Source of the DNA: Aquimonas sp044377145
GTDB taxonomy: Bacteria > Pseudomonadota > Gammaproteobacteria > Xanthomonadales > Xanthomonadaceae
NCBI RefSeq assembly: GCF_044377145.1
Contig: NZ_JBILJQ010000007.1
Location: forward strand, 48,711-112,710
Length of the DNA: 64,000 bases
Direction: 5' to 3'
The position numbers and the translations under genes were made by a program. Position 1 is the first letter of the stretch. Each line of letters opens with the position of its first letter. Below are positions 8,863-16,788 of the stretch, in pieces. The notes beneath the pieces were generated by a model. It saw only the letters and a program-made list of their open reading frames with translations, was not told where the DNA came from and made no database searches.

Positions 8863-9438
8863 TCAGCGGCTGGCTTCCTCGATCTCACGCAAGCGCCGCC
8901 AGAGCCCCTCAAGCTTTCGATGCGGCTCCGCCTGTTTCAGTAGCGAGCGCATCCGCTCCAGCGTTCGCGTACCGAACATGCCGGCGGCGACAAGGGTCAG
9001 CGCAGACTCGACAAGCTCGATGTCCTGATTCGCGGTTCGATCCTCAAGCGCGAACAGGTCTTCGTAGCGCTGGCGCTGCGTTTCCAGACCGCGTTGCTTC
9101 TTCCGGCAGGGCACGCAGCGCACGCAGTTGGATTCCAGTGGAAACCCCAGCACCTCGTACCAGTACTTCTGCTCGGCGGCGAAGAACAGGAACGAGTCTC
9201 GACAGTCGACGCAGCGGCGCCGGCTGTCGAAGTAGTGGGTCACGGCAATCGTCGGCTGGAGCTGGCGCGAGGTGTCCGCGGCGATGGCCGTGTTTGGAAC
9301 GCGCACCTCGCTGGGGGAGTGCCAGTGCAGGTAGACCTTGCCAGTCCCCGAGTTTTCCTTGGGGTTCAGCCCGGTCAGGCGGGGTTCGTCGCCGTAGCGC
9401 GGATGGGGAACGAAGTCATCGCTTTTCTTGCGCGGCAT
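8863..9438 (-). CDS. Zinc-ribbon domain protein of unknown function
   Basis: 191 residues from the ATG at 9438 (MPRKKSDDFVPHPRYGD). An upstream extension of the open frame is Pro/Arg-rich and unlikely to be translated. The centre carries a treble-clef or ribbon-like zinc site, CVDC then CVRCVPC, embedded in RRCVDCRDSFLFFAAEQKYW and YEVLGFPLESNCVRC, which matches the probable zinc-ribbon family with the pattern C-x2-C-x2-F-x3-EQ-x2-Y-x4-GF-x4-RC-x2-C. A Leu/Arg/Glu-rich helical C-terminus follows. Function is unknown. It is convergent with nadE with a 1-bp gap. Confidence 0.8.
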   Translation of the reverse strand: MPRKKSDDFVPHPRYGDEPRLTGLNPKENSGTGKVYLHWHSPSEVRVPNTAIAADTSRQLQPTIAVTHYFDSRRRCVDCRDSFLFFAAEQKYWYEVLGFPLESNCVRCVPCRKKQRGLETQRQRYEDLFALEDRTANQDIELVESALTLVAAGMFGTRTLERMRSLLKQAEPHRKLEGLWRRLREIEEASR

Positions 9439-9977
9439 GGAAGGTCGTAAAGGGCCAGGGACGCTGCAGTGTCCACAATGCTGCAAGGCCGCGCAAAGCG
9501 CGTCCTTGGCGTTCCACCTCTTTAGGCGCTGAGCCCCAGCCGCGCGCCGTGTCCATCCGGGAGATCCGCCGCCGCCGAGGCGCCGACCGACGGGGCGCGG
9601 TCGGCGCGCATCGAGAGTTCCGATGATCCCGATAGACATCGACATATGACACCGGTGGCTATTGGCGAACGTCGGCGAACGTGAGGGATCTCGGGTCCGG
9701 GCGTCGAGCGGCCGGGTCGGGGGCATGAACGGTGATGTGACCAAATGTTTCTGCGTGCAGCATGGCGGCGGGGAGAGCGGGCGTGTGTCGCGGCCTGCCT
9801 CGCGCAGGGGGCTGCGCATTCCGAGATGTCGAGGCTGGCTGCGCGTGGGTCCTCCGACCTGCGCGGCGTCGGCCTGTGTCGCATCGATCGGGCGGCGCCC
9901 CCGGGCCCTTGCTGCGCCGCTGCGTCCGGCGCCTGAACTTCATCGATCGTCTAACGAATTCCGGAGAACTGTCCGCC
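9439..9977. other. 539-bp divergent intergenic region
   Basis: It separates the minus-strand zinc-ribbon gene from the plus-strand rhamnogalacturonan lyase. No gene is supported: the open frames here are Arg/Pro-rich in every reading. A short direct repeat GGCGAACGT occurs twice around 9664 and 9674. The end contains a Shine-Dalgarno (GGAG at about 9963) for the lyase. Regulation of the lyase is probably encoded here, but I could not identify a definite operator. Confidence 0.5.
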
Positions 9978-12314
9978 ATGCTTCCACATACGCTCACTGT
10001 CGCCCTGCGCCTCGCCATTAGCACCGGCCTGCTGGCCTGCACGCTGACCGCGCCTGCTCTGGCCGCACGCCAGGCTGAATACCTGGACCGCGGTGTGGTC
10101 GCCCTGCCTTCTGGTAACGGCATCTTCGTCAGCTGGCGTTTGCTCGGCGACGATCCCAGCGCGATCGGCTTCAACGTCTACCGCAACGGCACCCGCCTGA
10201 ACGGCTCGCCGATCACGGCCAGTACCAGCTTCTTCGACGCCGCCGGCAGCACCAGCGCGGCCTACACGGTTCGACCGGTGGTGAACGGCGTCGAGCGCGC
10301 GGCCAACCCGGCCAAGCCGACCTGGTCCAACCCCTACTGGACGATCAATCTGAGCCGCCCGGCGGCCGGAACGACGCCCAGCGGGGAGGCCTACACCTAC
10401 TCGCCCAACGATCTCAGCGTGGGCGATCTCGATGGCGACGGGCAGTACGAGGTGGTGGTCAAGTGGGACCCCTCCAATGCCAAGGACAACTCGCAGTCCG
10501 GCTACACCGGCAACGTCTTCGTTGACGCCTATCGGATGAACGGAACGCGGCTGTGGCGGATTGATCTCGGCAGGAACATCCGCGCTGGCGCGCACTACAC
10601 GCAGTTCATCGTCTACGACCTGGACGGCGACGGTAAGGCCGAAGTGGCGATGAAAACCGCACCGGGCACTCGCGATGGCGTGGGTACGGTGCTGGGCGGC
10701 AGCAACGCCAACGCCGACTACCGCAACAGCGGCGGCTACGTGCTGACGGGCCCCGAGTATCTGACCGTCTTCAACGGCCAGACCGGCGCGGCGCTGAGCA
10801 CGGTGGACTATGTGCCCGCGCGCGGCACGGTCAGCAGCTGGGGCGACAGCTACGGCAACCGCGTCGATCGCTTTCTCGCCGGCGTGGCGTATCTGGACGG
10901 TGCCCGCCCCAGCCTGATCATGGCTCGCGGCTACTACACCCGCGCCGTCGTTGCCGCCTGGGACTGGCGCGGCGGCAGCCTGAGCCGTCGCTGGACCTTC
11001 GACAGCAATGCCAGCGGCAACGGGGCTGCGGCAGGCCAGGGCGCGCACAGCCTGAGCATTGCCGATGTCGACCAGGACGGGCGCGATGAGATCGTCTACG
11101 GCGCGGCCACGCTCAACGACAACGGCAGCCTGATGTACTCGACCCGCCTGGGCCACGGCGATGCGCTGCATGTCGGCGACTTCCAGCCGGGTCGGCCGGG
11201 CCTTGAAGTGTTCATGATCCACGAGTCGCCGGCGAGCTACGGCAACAACGGCGTGCAGATGCATGACGCCCGCACCGGCCAGATCCTGTGGGGCTTCCAG
11301 GGCGGTGGCGACATCGGCCGCGGGGTGATCATGGATATCGACCCGCGCCATCCTGGCGCCGAGAGCTGGGCCAGCGTGGGCGGCATCAACTCGCCGACCG
11401 GGCTGGCCATCAGCGCGACCAAGCCGGCCTCCACCAACTTCGCGGTGTGGTGGGACGGCGACCTGCTGCGCGAGCAGCTCAACAACACCATGATCGACAA
11501 GTGGGACCACAGCAGCAGCCGCAGCGCGCGACTGCTCAGTGCGCAGGACAGCGGGGCGGCGTCGAACAACAGCACCAAGGCCACACCGGGACTGTCGGCT
11601 GACCTGTTCGGCGACTGGCGCGAGGAGGTGATCTGGCGGCACTCGAACAACACCCAGCTGCTGGTGTTCTCGACCACCGCTCCCACCGGCCACCGCCTGC
11701 GCACCCTGATGCATGACCTGCAGTACCGCGTGGCCATCGCCTGGCAGAACGTGGGCTACAACCAGCCGCCGCATCCGAGCTTCTTTCTGGGCGACGGGAT
11801 GACGCAGCCGCCCGCGCCGGCTCTGAGTTTCGTGGGTGTGAATCCGAACGCGGGCCCGGGCTCGGGATCGAGCAGCAGCGCGTCCAGCAGCAGCGCCAGC
11901 AGCAGTTCGTCGAGCAGCCTGTCCTCCAGCAGCAGCTCGTCGAGCAGCAGCTCCTCCTCCAGCAGCTCTTCCAGCAGCAGCTCTTCCAGCAGCAGCTCCT
12001 CCAGCAGCTCGGCGCCGGCGGCAAGCTGCAGCTACGTGATCACCAACAACTGGGGGGCCGGGTTCACTGGCGCGATCCGCATCACCAATCGCAGCACGCG
12101 CGCCATTTCCGGCTGGTCGGTGAGCTGGAGCTATGCGGGCACCACCCGTCTGAGCGGGGCTTGGAACGCCAACTTCAGCGGCAGCAACCCCTACTCGGCC
12201 TCGAACCTGAGCTGGAACGCCACCATTGAGCCAGGTCAGACGATGGAGTTCGGCTTCCAGGGCACGCACGGCGCAGCCGAGATTCCCGTGGTGCGCGGCA
12301 GCGTGTGCGGCTGA
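9978..12314 (+). CDS. Secreted rhamnogalacturonan lyase, PL11 catalytic domain with polyserine linker and CBM2
   Basis: 778 residues. Sec signal peptide at residues 1 to about 34 (hydrophobic core, then TAPALAARQ). The PL11 catalytic domain covers about residues 35-620: AEYLDRGVVALPSGNGIFVSWRLL, GDLDGDGQYEVVVKWDPSNA, NVFVDAYRMNGTRLWRIDLG, RAGAHYTQFIVYDLDGDGKA and VAWQNVGYNQPPHPSFFLGD are typical of the eight-bladed propeller with calcium-binding DxDGDG loops. These enzymes cleave the rhamnose-galacturonate backbone of pectin by beta-elimination. A run of about 48 residues that is nearly all Ser (nt 11868-12011) links it to a C-terminal CBM2 of about 100 residues, bounded by two Cys (CSYVITNNWGAGF ... 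RGSVCG) with conserved Trp residues for cellulose binding. No other pectinolytic gene is nearby, and the gene stands alone between a large intergenic region and a terminator. Confidence 0.93.
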   Translation: MLPHTLTVALRLAISTGLLACTLTAPALAARQAEYLDRGVVALPSGNGIFVSWRLLGDDPSAIGFNVYRNGTRLNGSPITASTSFFDAAGSTSAAYTVRPVVNGVERAANPAKPTWSNPYWTINLSRPAAGTTPSGEAYTYSPNDLSVGDLDGDGQYEVVVKWDPSNAKDNSQSGYTGNVFVDAYRMNGTRLWRIDLGRNIRAGAHYTQFIVYDLDGDGKAEVAMKTAPGTRDGVGTVLGGSNANADYRNSGGYVLTGPEYLTVFNGQTGAALSTVDYVPARGTVSSWGDSYGNRVDRFLAGVAYLDGARPSLIMARGYYTRAVVAAWDWRGGSLSRRWTFDSNASGNGAAAGQGAHSLSIADVDQDGRDEIVYGAATLNDNGSLMYSTRLGHGDALHVGDFQPGRPGLEVFMIHESPASYGNNGVQMHDARTGQILWGFQGGGDIGRGVIMDIDPRHPGAESWASVGGINSPTGLAISATKPASTNFAVWWDGDLLREQLNNTMIDKWDHSSSRSARLLSAQDSGAASNNSTKATPGLSADLFGDWREEVIWRHSNNTQLLVFSTTAPTGHRLRTLMHDLQYRVAIAWQNVGYNQPPHPSFFLGDGMTQPPAPALSFVGVNPNAGPGSGSSSSASSSSASSSSSSSLSSSSSSSSSSSSSSSSSSSSSSSSSSSSSSAPAASCSYVITNNWGAGFTGAIRITNRSTRAISGWSVSWSYAGTTRLSGAWNANFSGSNPYSASNLSWNATIEPGQTMEFGFQGTHGAAEIPVVRGSVCG
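11868..12011 (+). repeat. Polyserine linker-coding tract
   Basis: 144 bp encoding about 48 residues, all Ser except two Ala and one Leu, using a mixture of AGC, TCC, TCG and TCT/TCA-type codons, mostly AGC and TCC/TCG. Codon mixing makes it a low-complexity protein linker and not a simple DNA microsatellite. Polyserine linkers are known from secreted polysaccharidases of Cellvibrio- and Saccharophagus-type bacteria. Confidence 0.9.
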
Positions 12315-12325
12315 AGGGCGAAGAG

Positions 12326-12350
12326 CAGCCCGGCCCGCGAGGCCGGGCTG
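12326..12350 (+). terminator. Hairpin after the rhamnogalacturonan lyase gene
   Basis: CAGCCCGGCC pairs with GGCCGGGCTG around CGCGA, 12 bp after the stop. A T-tract is weak. Confidence 0.65.
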
Positions 12351-12490
12351 CGGCGGACGGGGGCGACGAAGCAAGCGCCTAGGCGCTTGGCGTGTCGTGA
12401 AGCGGTAGCGGCCTGCGCCGTACTGCCGACTCCAGAAACGCCAAGGAAGGGAGCTTTCGACACGCTGCTAGCGGAAGACGAAAAGAAGAA

Positions 12491-12508
12491 GGCCGCGCAA
12501 GCGCGGCC
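12491..12508 (-). terminator. Rho-independent terminator of bamD
   Basis: GGCCGCGC-AA-GCGCGGCC hairpin; on the minus strand it is followed by TTCTTCTTTTCG. It lies 30 bp beyond the bamD stop and faces the lyase terminator, as expected for convergent genes. Confidence 0.85.
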
Positions 12509-12537
12509 TCCAGGTTCAACCGGACGTCGCGGCGATC

Positions 12538-13368
12538 TCAGCCGCGCGTCTCGCCCATGAACGGAATCAGCTGCTTCCACTTCGACTGTTCACGCGGGAA
12601 GCCGCCGCTGAAGTAGGCGTGGTTCGGGTGGTTCAGCTGCAACACGCGGCGGGCGTCGGCTTCGAGCGTGGTCTGGCCGAGCTGACGATAACTTTCGGCC
12701 ATCACGGCGACCGCATCACCTGAGAATTCCGACTGCGGGAAGTTCTCCAGGATGTACTCGGCGCGGTTGATCGCACCGACGTAGGCGCGACGCTTCAGGT
12801 AGTACGTGGCCACGTTGATCTCGTAGCGGGCCAGCTGGTTGCGCAGATAGATCATGCGCTGGCGGCCGTCTGCCGCGTAGCGGCTGTTCGGGTAGCGCTG
12901 GATGAGTTCGGCGAAGTCGTCGAATGCCTGGCGGGGCGCGCCCTGGTCCCGGCGAGTCATGTCGAGGCCGCCGATACGCGACAGGAAGCCCTTCTCGCGA
13001 TCGAAGTTGATCAGCCCGCGCAGGTAATAGGCGTACTCGATGTGCTCGTGGGTGGGGTAGGTGCGGATGAAGCGGCCTACCGCCGAGGTGGCCTCCTCGG
13101 GCTGGTTCGAGCGATACATCGAGTAGGCCAACTCGATCTGCGCCTGTTCGGTGTAGGGGCCGAACGGGAAGCGTGCGATCAGGCGCTTGAAGTGTCGCTG
13201 CGCGCGCGCCTGATTGCCGTTCTCAAGCGCCTGCTTGCCCTCAGCGTAGAGCTGATCGACGGGAAGAGTTTCAAGGGGGTCGTCCTTGCCGAAACGGCCG
13301 CAGGCCGAAAGCATGAGCAAGGCGAGACACAGGAGGATCAGACGGGACAGTCCGGAATGCCGAATCAT
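12538..13368 (-). CDS. bamD: Outer membrane protein assembly factor BamD
   Basis: 276 residues. BamD is the essential lipoprotein of the beta-barrel assembly machine that binds BamA and substrates at the periplasmic face of the outer membrane. It has a lipoprotein signal with lipobox LSAC (Cys23) and then TPR units: VDQLYAEGKQALENGNQARA, FPFGPYTEQAQIELAYSMYR, YPTHEHIEYAYYLRGL, and later YPNSRYAADGRQRMIYLRNQ and YLKRRAYVGAINRAEYI. Length fits the family (about 245-290). It is divergent from rluD with a 121-bp gap that contains a TATGAT-like -10 for bamD near 13409-13414. Confidence 0.97.
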   Translation of the reverse strand: MIRHSGLSRLILLCLALLMLSACGRFGKDDPLETLPVDQLYAEGKQALENGNQARAQRHFKRLIARFPFGPYTEQAQIELAYSMYRSNQPEEATSAVGRFIRTYPTHEHIEYAYYLRGLINFDREKGFLSRIGGLDMTRRDQGAPRQAFDDFAELIQRYPNSRYAADGRQRMIYLRNQLARYEINVATYYLKRRAYVGAINRAEYILENFPQSEFSGDAVAVMAESYRQLGQTTLEADARRVLQLNHPNHAYFSGGFPREQSKWKQLIPFMGETRG

Positions 13369-13489
13369 TGCGGAGCGCGTTCCTGTTCGAGGAGAGGGTC
13401 AGTCGGGCATCATAGCAGCCCGCTTCTGGCGACGGCCCCGATCTGCAAGTTCGGGGTCGGCGTGGGGCGATCACTAAAGCGCGGAACCG

Positions 13490-14476
13490 ATGAACCAATC
13501 AGGAACACCCGCTGCCGAGCCCGGCTGCGAAATCCGCGAGCTGCAGCTGCCGGTCCAGTCTGCCGGCCTGCGCTTCGACCAGGCGCTGGCCGAAGCGCTG
13601 CCCGAGTTTTCGCGCTCGCGGCTTGCCAACTGGATCAAATCGGGCGATGCCCTGATCGACGGCAAGCCCGGCCGACCCAAGGATGCCGTCAACGGCGGTG
13701 AGCACGTGCAGCTGCGGATCCGGCTGGAGACGGTCGAGCGGTCAGCGCCTGAAGCCATCGAGCTCGATCTGCTGTATGTCGACGCAGACGTGCTGGTGGT
13801 CAACAAGCCGGCCGGCCTGGTGGTTCATCCGGGCGCTGGCAATCCGGCCGGGACCCTGGTCAATGCGCTGCTGCATTTCGATTCCGAGCTGGCAGCGCTG
13901 CCGCGGGCCGGCATCATCCATCGGCTGGACAAGGACACCAGCGGCGCGCTGGTGGTGGCGCGTACGCCGCAGGCGCACAACAGCTTGGTCGAACAGCTGG
14001 CGGCACGTGCGATCCAGCGCCAGTACGAATGTGTTGCCTACGGCGTGCTGGTGGCCGGCGGCACGGTCAATGCCGCGCTGGATCGGCATCCGGTGGATCG
14101 GCTGCGGCGCGCGGTGGTGGAAAGCGGCAAGCCTGCGGTGACCCACTATCGGGTGCGCCAGCGCTACCGCGCGCACTCCTTGCTGCAGGTCAACCTGGAG
14201 ACCGGGCGCACCCATCAGATCCGCGTGCACATGGCCTATGTGCGGTATCCGCTGCTCGGCGACCCGCTTTACAGCGGCGGCTTGAAGCTGCCGAAGGCGG
14301 CCAGCCCGGAGTTCATCGAAGTGCTGCGCGGCTTTCGTCGGCAGGCCCTGCACGCCGAGCGCATCGCCTTCGCGCATCCGCGGACTGGCGAACCGGTCGA
14401 AGTGCTGGCACCGCGGCCGGCCGATTTCGAAGCGCTCATCCAGGCCTTGGCGGACGATCTCGCCGCGGCGCGCTGA
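13490..14476 (+). CDS. rluD: 23S rRNA pseudouridine(1911/1915/1917) synthase RluD
   Basis: 328 residues. It has an N-terminal S4 RNA-binding domain (FDQALAEALPEFSRSRLANW) and the RluA-type catalytic domain with HRLDKDTSG, in which Asp147 is the nucleophile. KPAGLVVHPGAGN and ETGRTHQIRVHM are also family motifs. Among RluA-type enzymes the S4 domain and length favour RluD over RluC/RluA. The genomic position, divergent from bamD and followed by pgeF (yfiH), is the same as in E. coli, which supports the assignment. Confidence 0.96.
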   Translation: MNQSGTPAAEPGCEIRELQLPVQSAGLRFDQALAEALPEFSRSRLANWIKSGDALIDGKPGRPKDAVNGGEHVQLRIRLETVERSAPEAIELDLLYVDADVLVVNKPAGLVVHPGAGNPAGTLVNALLHFDSELAALPRAGIIHRLDKDTSGALVVARTPQAHNSLVEQLAARAIQRQYECVAYGVLVAGGTVNAALDRHPVDRLRRAVVESGKPAVTHYRVRQRYRAHSLLQVNLETGRTHQIRVHMAYVRYPLLGDPLYSGGLKLPKAASPEFIEVLRGFRRQALHAERIAFAHPRTGEPVEVLAPRPADFEALIQALADDLAAAR

Positions 14477-14512
14477 GATGTGCTGCCTACGCGACTTGAA
14501 GCAGGGCTGGCC

Positions 14513-15352
14513 ATGATCGATCCTCAGATCGGCCTGCCGTTGCAGCGCGCGCTCGATGCGCAGGCGCGCGCATCGGTGCGGTTGGACCCGGACTGGCCCG
14601 CGCCGCCGAATGTGCGCGCGTTCAGCACCCTGCGGCGCGGGCTGTCGGTCGGGATCTCGCACCCGCCCTTTGACGACTTCAATCTGGGCGCGCACTGCGG
14701 CGATGAGCCCGCCGCGGTGGCCGCCAATCGCGCCGCGCTGGGCTGGGTCGGCGCGCTGCCGAGTTCGCCCTGCTGGCTGCGGCAGGTACATGGCACCCGG
14801 GTCTGGCGCTTCGATGCGCCCGCCGTCACGGAGATCGAAGCAGATGCAGCGGTTACGTCGACACCGGGCGTGGTGTTGGCGGTGCTGACCGCCGACTGCC
14901 TGCCGGTGTTGTTCTGCGCTGAGGACGGCAGCGAGGTCGGTGCGGCGCATGCCGGTTGGCGTGGACTGTGCAGCGGCGTGCTTGAGAACACGGTGGCCGC
15001 GCTGCGAACCCCTGTCTCCCAACTCCTCGCCTGGCTGGGCCCGGCTGCGGGTCCACGCGCCTACGAGGTCGGCACCGAGGTGCGGCAGGCTTTTGTCGAT
15101 GTCGATCACGCTGCGGCCAATGCCTTCATCGCGACTCGACCCGGCCATTGGCTGTGCGATCTGTATGCCTTGGCGCGCCAGCGTCTTGCTGCGGTCGGCG
15201 TTGATCGTGTCTTCGGCGGTGAGCGCTGCACGTTGAGCGAGCCGCTCGCGTTCTTTTCGCATCGCCGCGAGGGCCGTAGCGGACGGATGGCGGCAGTGAT
15301 CTCGATCGCGGATTCCGACTCGCCTTGGCGTTGTACTCGACGCCCGCGATAG
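14513..15352 (+). CDS. pgeF: Peptidoglycan editing factor PgeF (YfiH, multicopper-polyphenol oxidoreductase family)
   Basis: 279 residues from ATG 14513; a GTG at 14480 in the same frame would add 11 residues, but the ATG has a better-placed purine-rich leader. PgeF hydrolyses wrongly incorporated amino acids from UDP-MurNAc in peptidoglycan synthesis. The metal-ligand motifs are present: RQVHGTRVW (His), LTADCLPVLF (Cys) and GAAHAGWRGL (His), plus WLGPAAGPRAYEVG and FFSHRREGRSGRMAAVI. It follows rluD by 36 bp and is co-transcribed with it, the conserved bamD / rluD-pgeF arrangement. The C-terminal tail SDSPWRCTRRPR is not conserved-looking. Confidence 0.93.
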   Translation: MIDPQIGLPLQRALDAQARASVRLDPDWPAPPNVRAFSTLRRGLSVGISHPPFDDFNLGAHCGDEPAAVAANRAALGWVGALPSSPCWLRQVHGTRVWRFDAPAVTEIEADAAVTSTPGVVLAVLTADCLPVLFCAEDGSEVGAAHAGWRGLCSGVLENTVAALRTPVSQLLAWLGPAAGPRAYEVGTEVRQAFVDVDHAAANAFIATRPGHWLCDLYALARQRLAAVGVDRVFGGERCTLSEPLAFFSHRREGRSGRMAAVISIADSDSPWRCTRRPR

Positions 15353-15449
15353 CAAGTTGCTGAGCGCGTTTTCGAGAGCTCCGGCGCAAGACGCGCCTGA
15401 AGACCGCAGCGAAACCTGGCGGCTGAACCGGAGCCAACGCGGAGCGCAA

Positions 15450-15485
15450 GTTAGCGCCGCGCTAACGCAGCCATCGCATGCGATG
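15450..15485. promoter_or_regulatory. Two perfect inverted repeats upstream of the TraB/GumN gene
   Basis: GTTAGCG-CCG-CGCTAAC (15450-15466) is followed five bases later by the 14-bp palindrome CATCGCATGCGATG (15472-15485), 39 bp before the next start codon. They could be a terminator for rluD-pgeF plus an operator, or a regulatory pair. No protein can be assigned. Confidence 0.45.
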
Positions 15486-15523
15486 CCTAAGCTCGTCGAC
15501 TGCTTCCATCCTGGCGAGATCGC

Positions 15524-16558
15524 ATGCTCCCTTGCTTCAAGTTCTCACGTCTGCTGACGGGCCTCCCCATCCTGCTGCTCGCCATGGTTGCACGCGCAGC
15601 CGAGCCCGCTGTTCCGACGCCCTCGCCGCAAACGGATGAAACGGTCCGCCAGCTTGATACCGTCGAGGTGATCGCGAAGATCACCGGGCCTGGCCTGTGG
15701 CAGGTCCGCAAGGATGACAAGGTGCTGTGGATTCTCGGCACCCAGTCACCGCTGCCGCGGCGCTTCGAATGGGAATCTGAAGAACTGGTCGAGCGACTTG
15801 CCGAATCGCAGCTGTTGATAGCGCCGCCGTCCGTGAAGTTTGAAGGCGTCGGCGCAATCCGCGGGCTGTTCCTGCTGCCCAGCTTGTTCAAGGCCCGGCG
15901 CGATCCGGAAGGTCCCAGCCTGGAAGAGTCGGTCGGGCCCGAGCTGTATGCGCAGTGGCAGGTGCTGAAGCAGCGCTACTTTCCGCGCAAACGAAAGACC
16001 GACACCTGGCGGCCGATGATCGCGGCACTCGAGCTCTACTCCGAGGCCATCGAGGACGCGCGCATGACCGGCTCCGGCCCGGTCTGGAAGGCGGTGCGCA
16101 AGGCGGCGCGCAGGCTGCGCCTGCCGATCGAAGAACCCGCGGTCACCCTGCGAATCGAGGACCCGCGCGGGGCGATTCGCAGCTTCGCCGAGAACCGGCT
16201 GGACGACATGGCGTGCTTCCGCCTGACCATCGAGCGGTTGGAAAGCGACATCGCCCTGATGCGCGAGCGTGCCGACGCTTGGGCGGTCGGCGACGTCGAG
16301 AGCCTGCGCGCGCTGCCCTTGAGCGATCAGAACGAAGCCTGCCGCGAGGCCTTCCTGCAGGCCGCTGTCAGCAAGGAACAGGGCTTCGACAACTTGCCCG
16401 AGCGCGTCCGCGATGCGTGGTTGGAGACGGCGCAGAAGGCGCTGGAAGAGCATCGCTCCAGCGTCGCGGTGCTGCCGATCAGCGTGCTGATCGACCCCAG
16501 CAAGGGTGTCGTCGCCGAGCTGCGTGCGCTGGGGTTCGAGGTGACCGAGCCCGAGTAG
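15524..16558 (+). CDS. TraB/GumN-family protein, secreted
   Basis: 344 residues. Sec signal peptide at residues 1-25 (PILLLAMVARAAEP), so the product is periplasmic or envelope-associated. The body matches the TraB/GumN family of xanthomonads: LDTVEVIAKITGPGLWQVRK, VLWILGTQSPLPRRFEWESE near the N-terminus, FLLPSLFKARRDPEG, RPMIAALELYSEAIE, LDDMACFRLTIERL, DAWAVGDVESLRALP, and the terminal VAVLPISVLI...GVVAELRALGFEV segment. Other members of the family are thought to be metalloprotease-like, but the typical GxxH of active TraB proteins is GTQS here, so catalysis is doubtful. Physiological role unknown. Monocistronic by position. Confidence 0.83.
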   Translation: MLPCFKFSRLLTGLPILLLAMVARAAEPAVPTPSPQTDETVRQLDTVEVIAKITGPGLWQVRKDDKVLWILGTQSPLPRRFEWESEELVERLAESQLLIAPPSVKFEGVGAIRGLFLLPSLFKARRDPEGPSLEESVGPELYAQWQVLKQRYFPRKRKTDTWRPMIAALELYSEAIEDARMTGSGPVWKAVRKAARRLRLPIEEPAVTLRIEDPRGAIRSFAENRLDDMACFRLTIERLESDIALMRERADAWAVGDVESLRALPLSDQNEACREAFLQAAVSKEQGFDNLPERVRDAWLETAQKALEEHRSSVAVLPISVLIDPSKGVVAELRALGFEVTEPE

Positions 16559-16768
16559 GCCGTGCAGTGTTCGCGCCCACTGATCGGGCGGGTTGGCGCT
16601 GCGCGTTCGGCTCCTGAGCTGTCGGCTGCTGCGGAGCCGATATTGGGGGGAGCGGTTTGCCGGAAGTGAGCGCGGCACTTACTGCGGGCCTTGCACCTGA
16701 GCACGCACAGCTTGGACAACAAGCGGGTCGCCGCATCCTTCGCCGCGCGGGCGAAGGATGCGGTGTAG

Positions 16769-16784
16769 CCCGCTCTTGAGCGGG
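16769..16784 (-). terminator. Short hairpin after typA
   Basis: CCCGCTC-TT-GAGCGGG immediately beyond the typA stop codon, with TACACCGC on the minus-strand 3' side and therefore no T-tract. A larger imperfect hairpin (CTTCGCCGCGCGGGCGAAG) lies just beyond at about 16738-16756. Together they probably end typA. Confidence 0.5.
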
Positions 16785-16788
16785 AAAC

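Noticed and set aside
11868..12011. Possible frameshift-prone microsatellite or misassembly in the lyase gene
   Set aside because: The codon pattern is irregular and the frame is kept into an intact CBM2, so it reads as a true polyserine linker.
9951..12374. 807-codon frame antisense to the rhamnogalacturonan lyase
   Set aside because: Arg/Ala/Val-rich with no domain; the plus strand encodes a full PL11-CBM2 enzyme.
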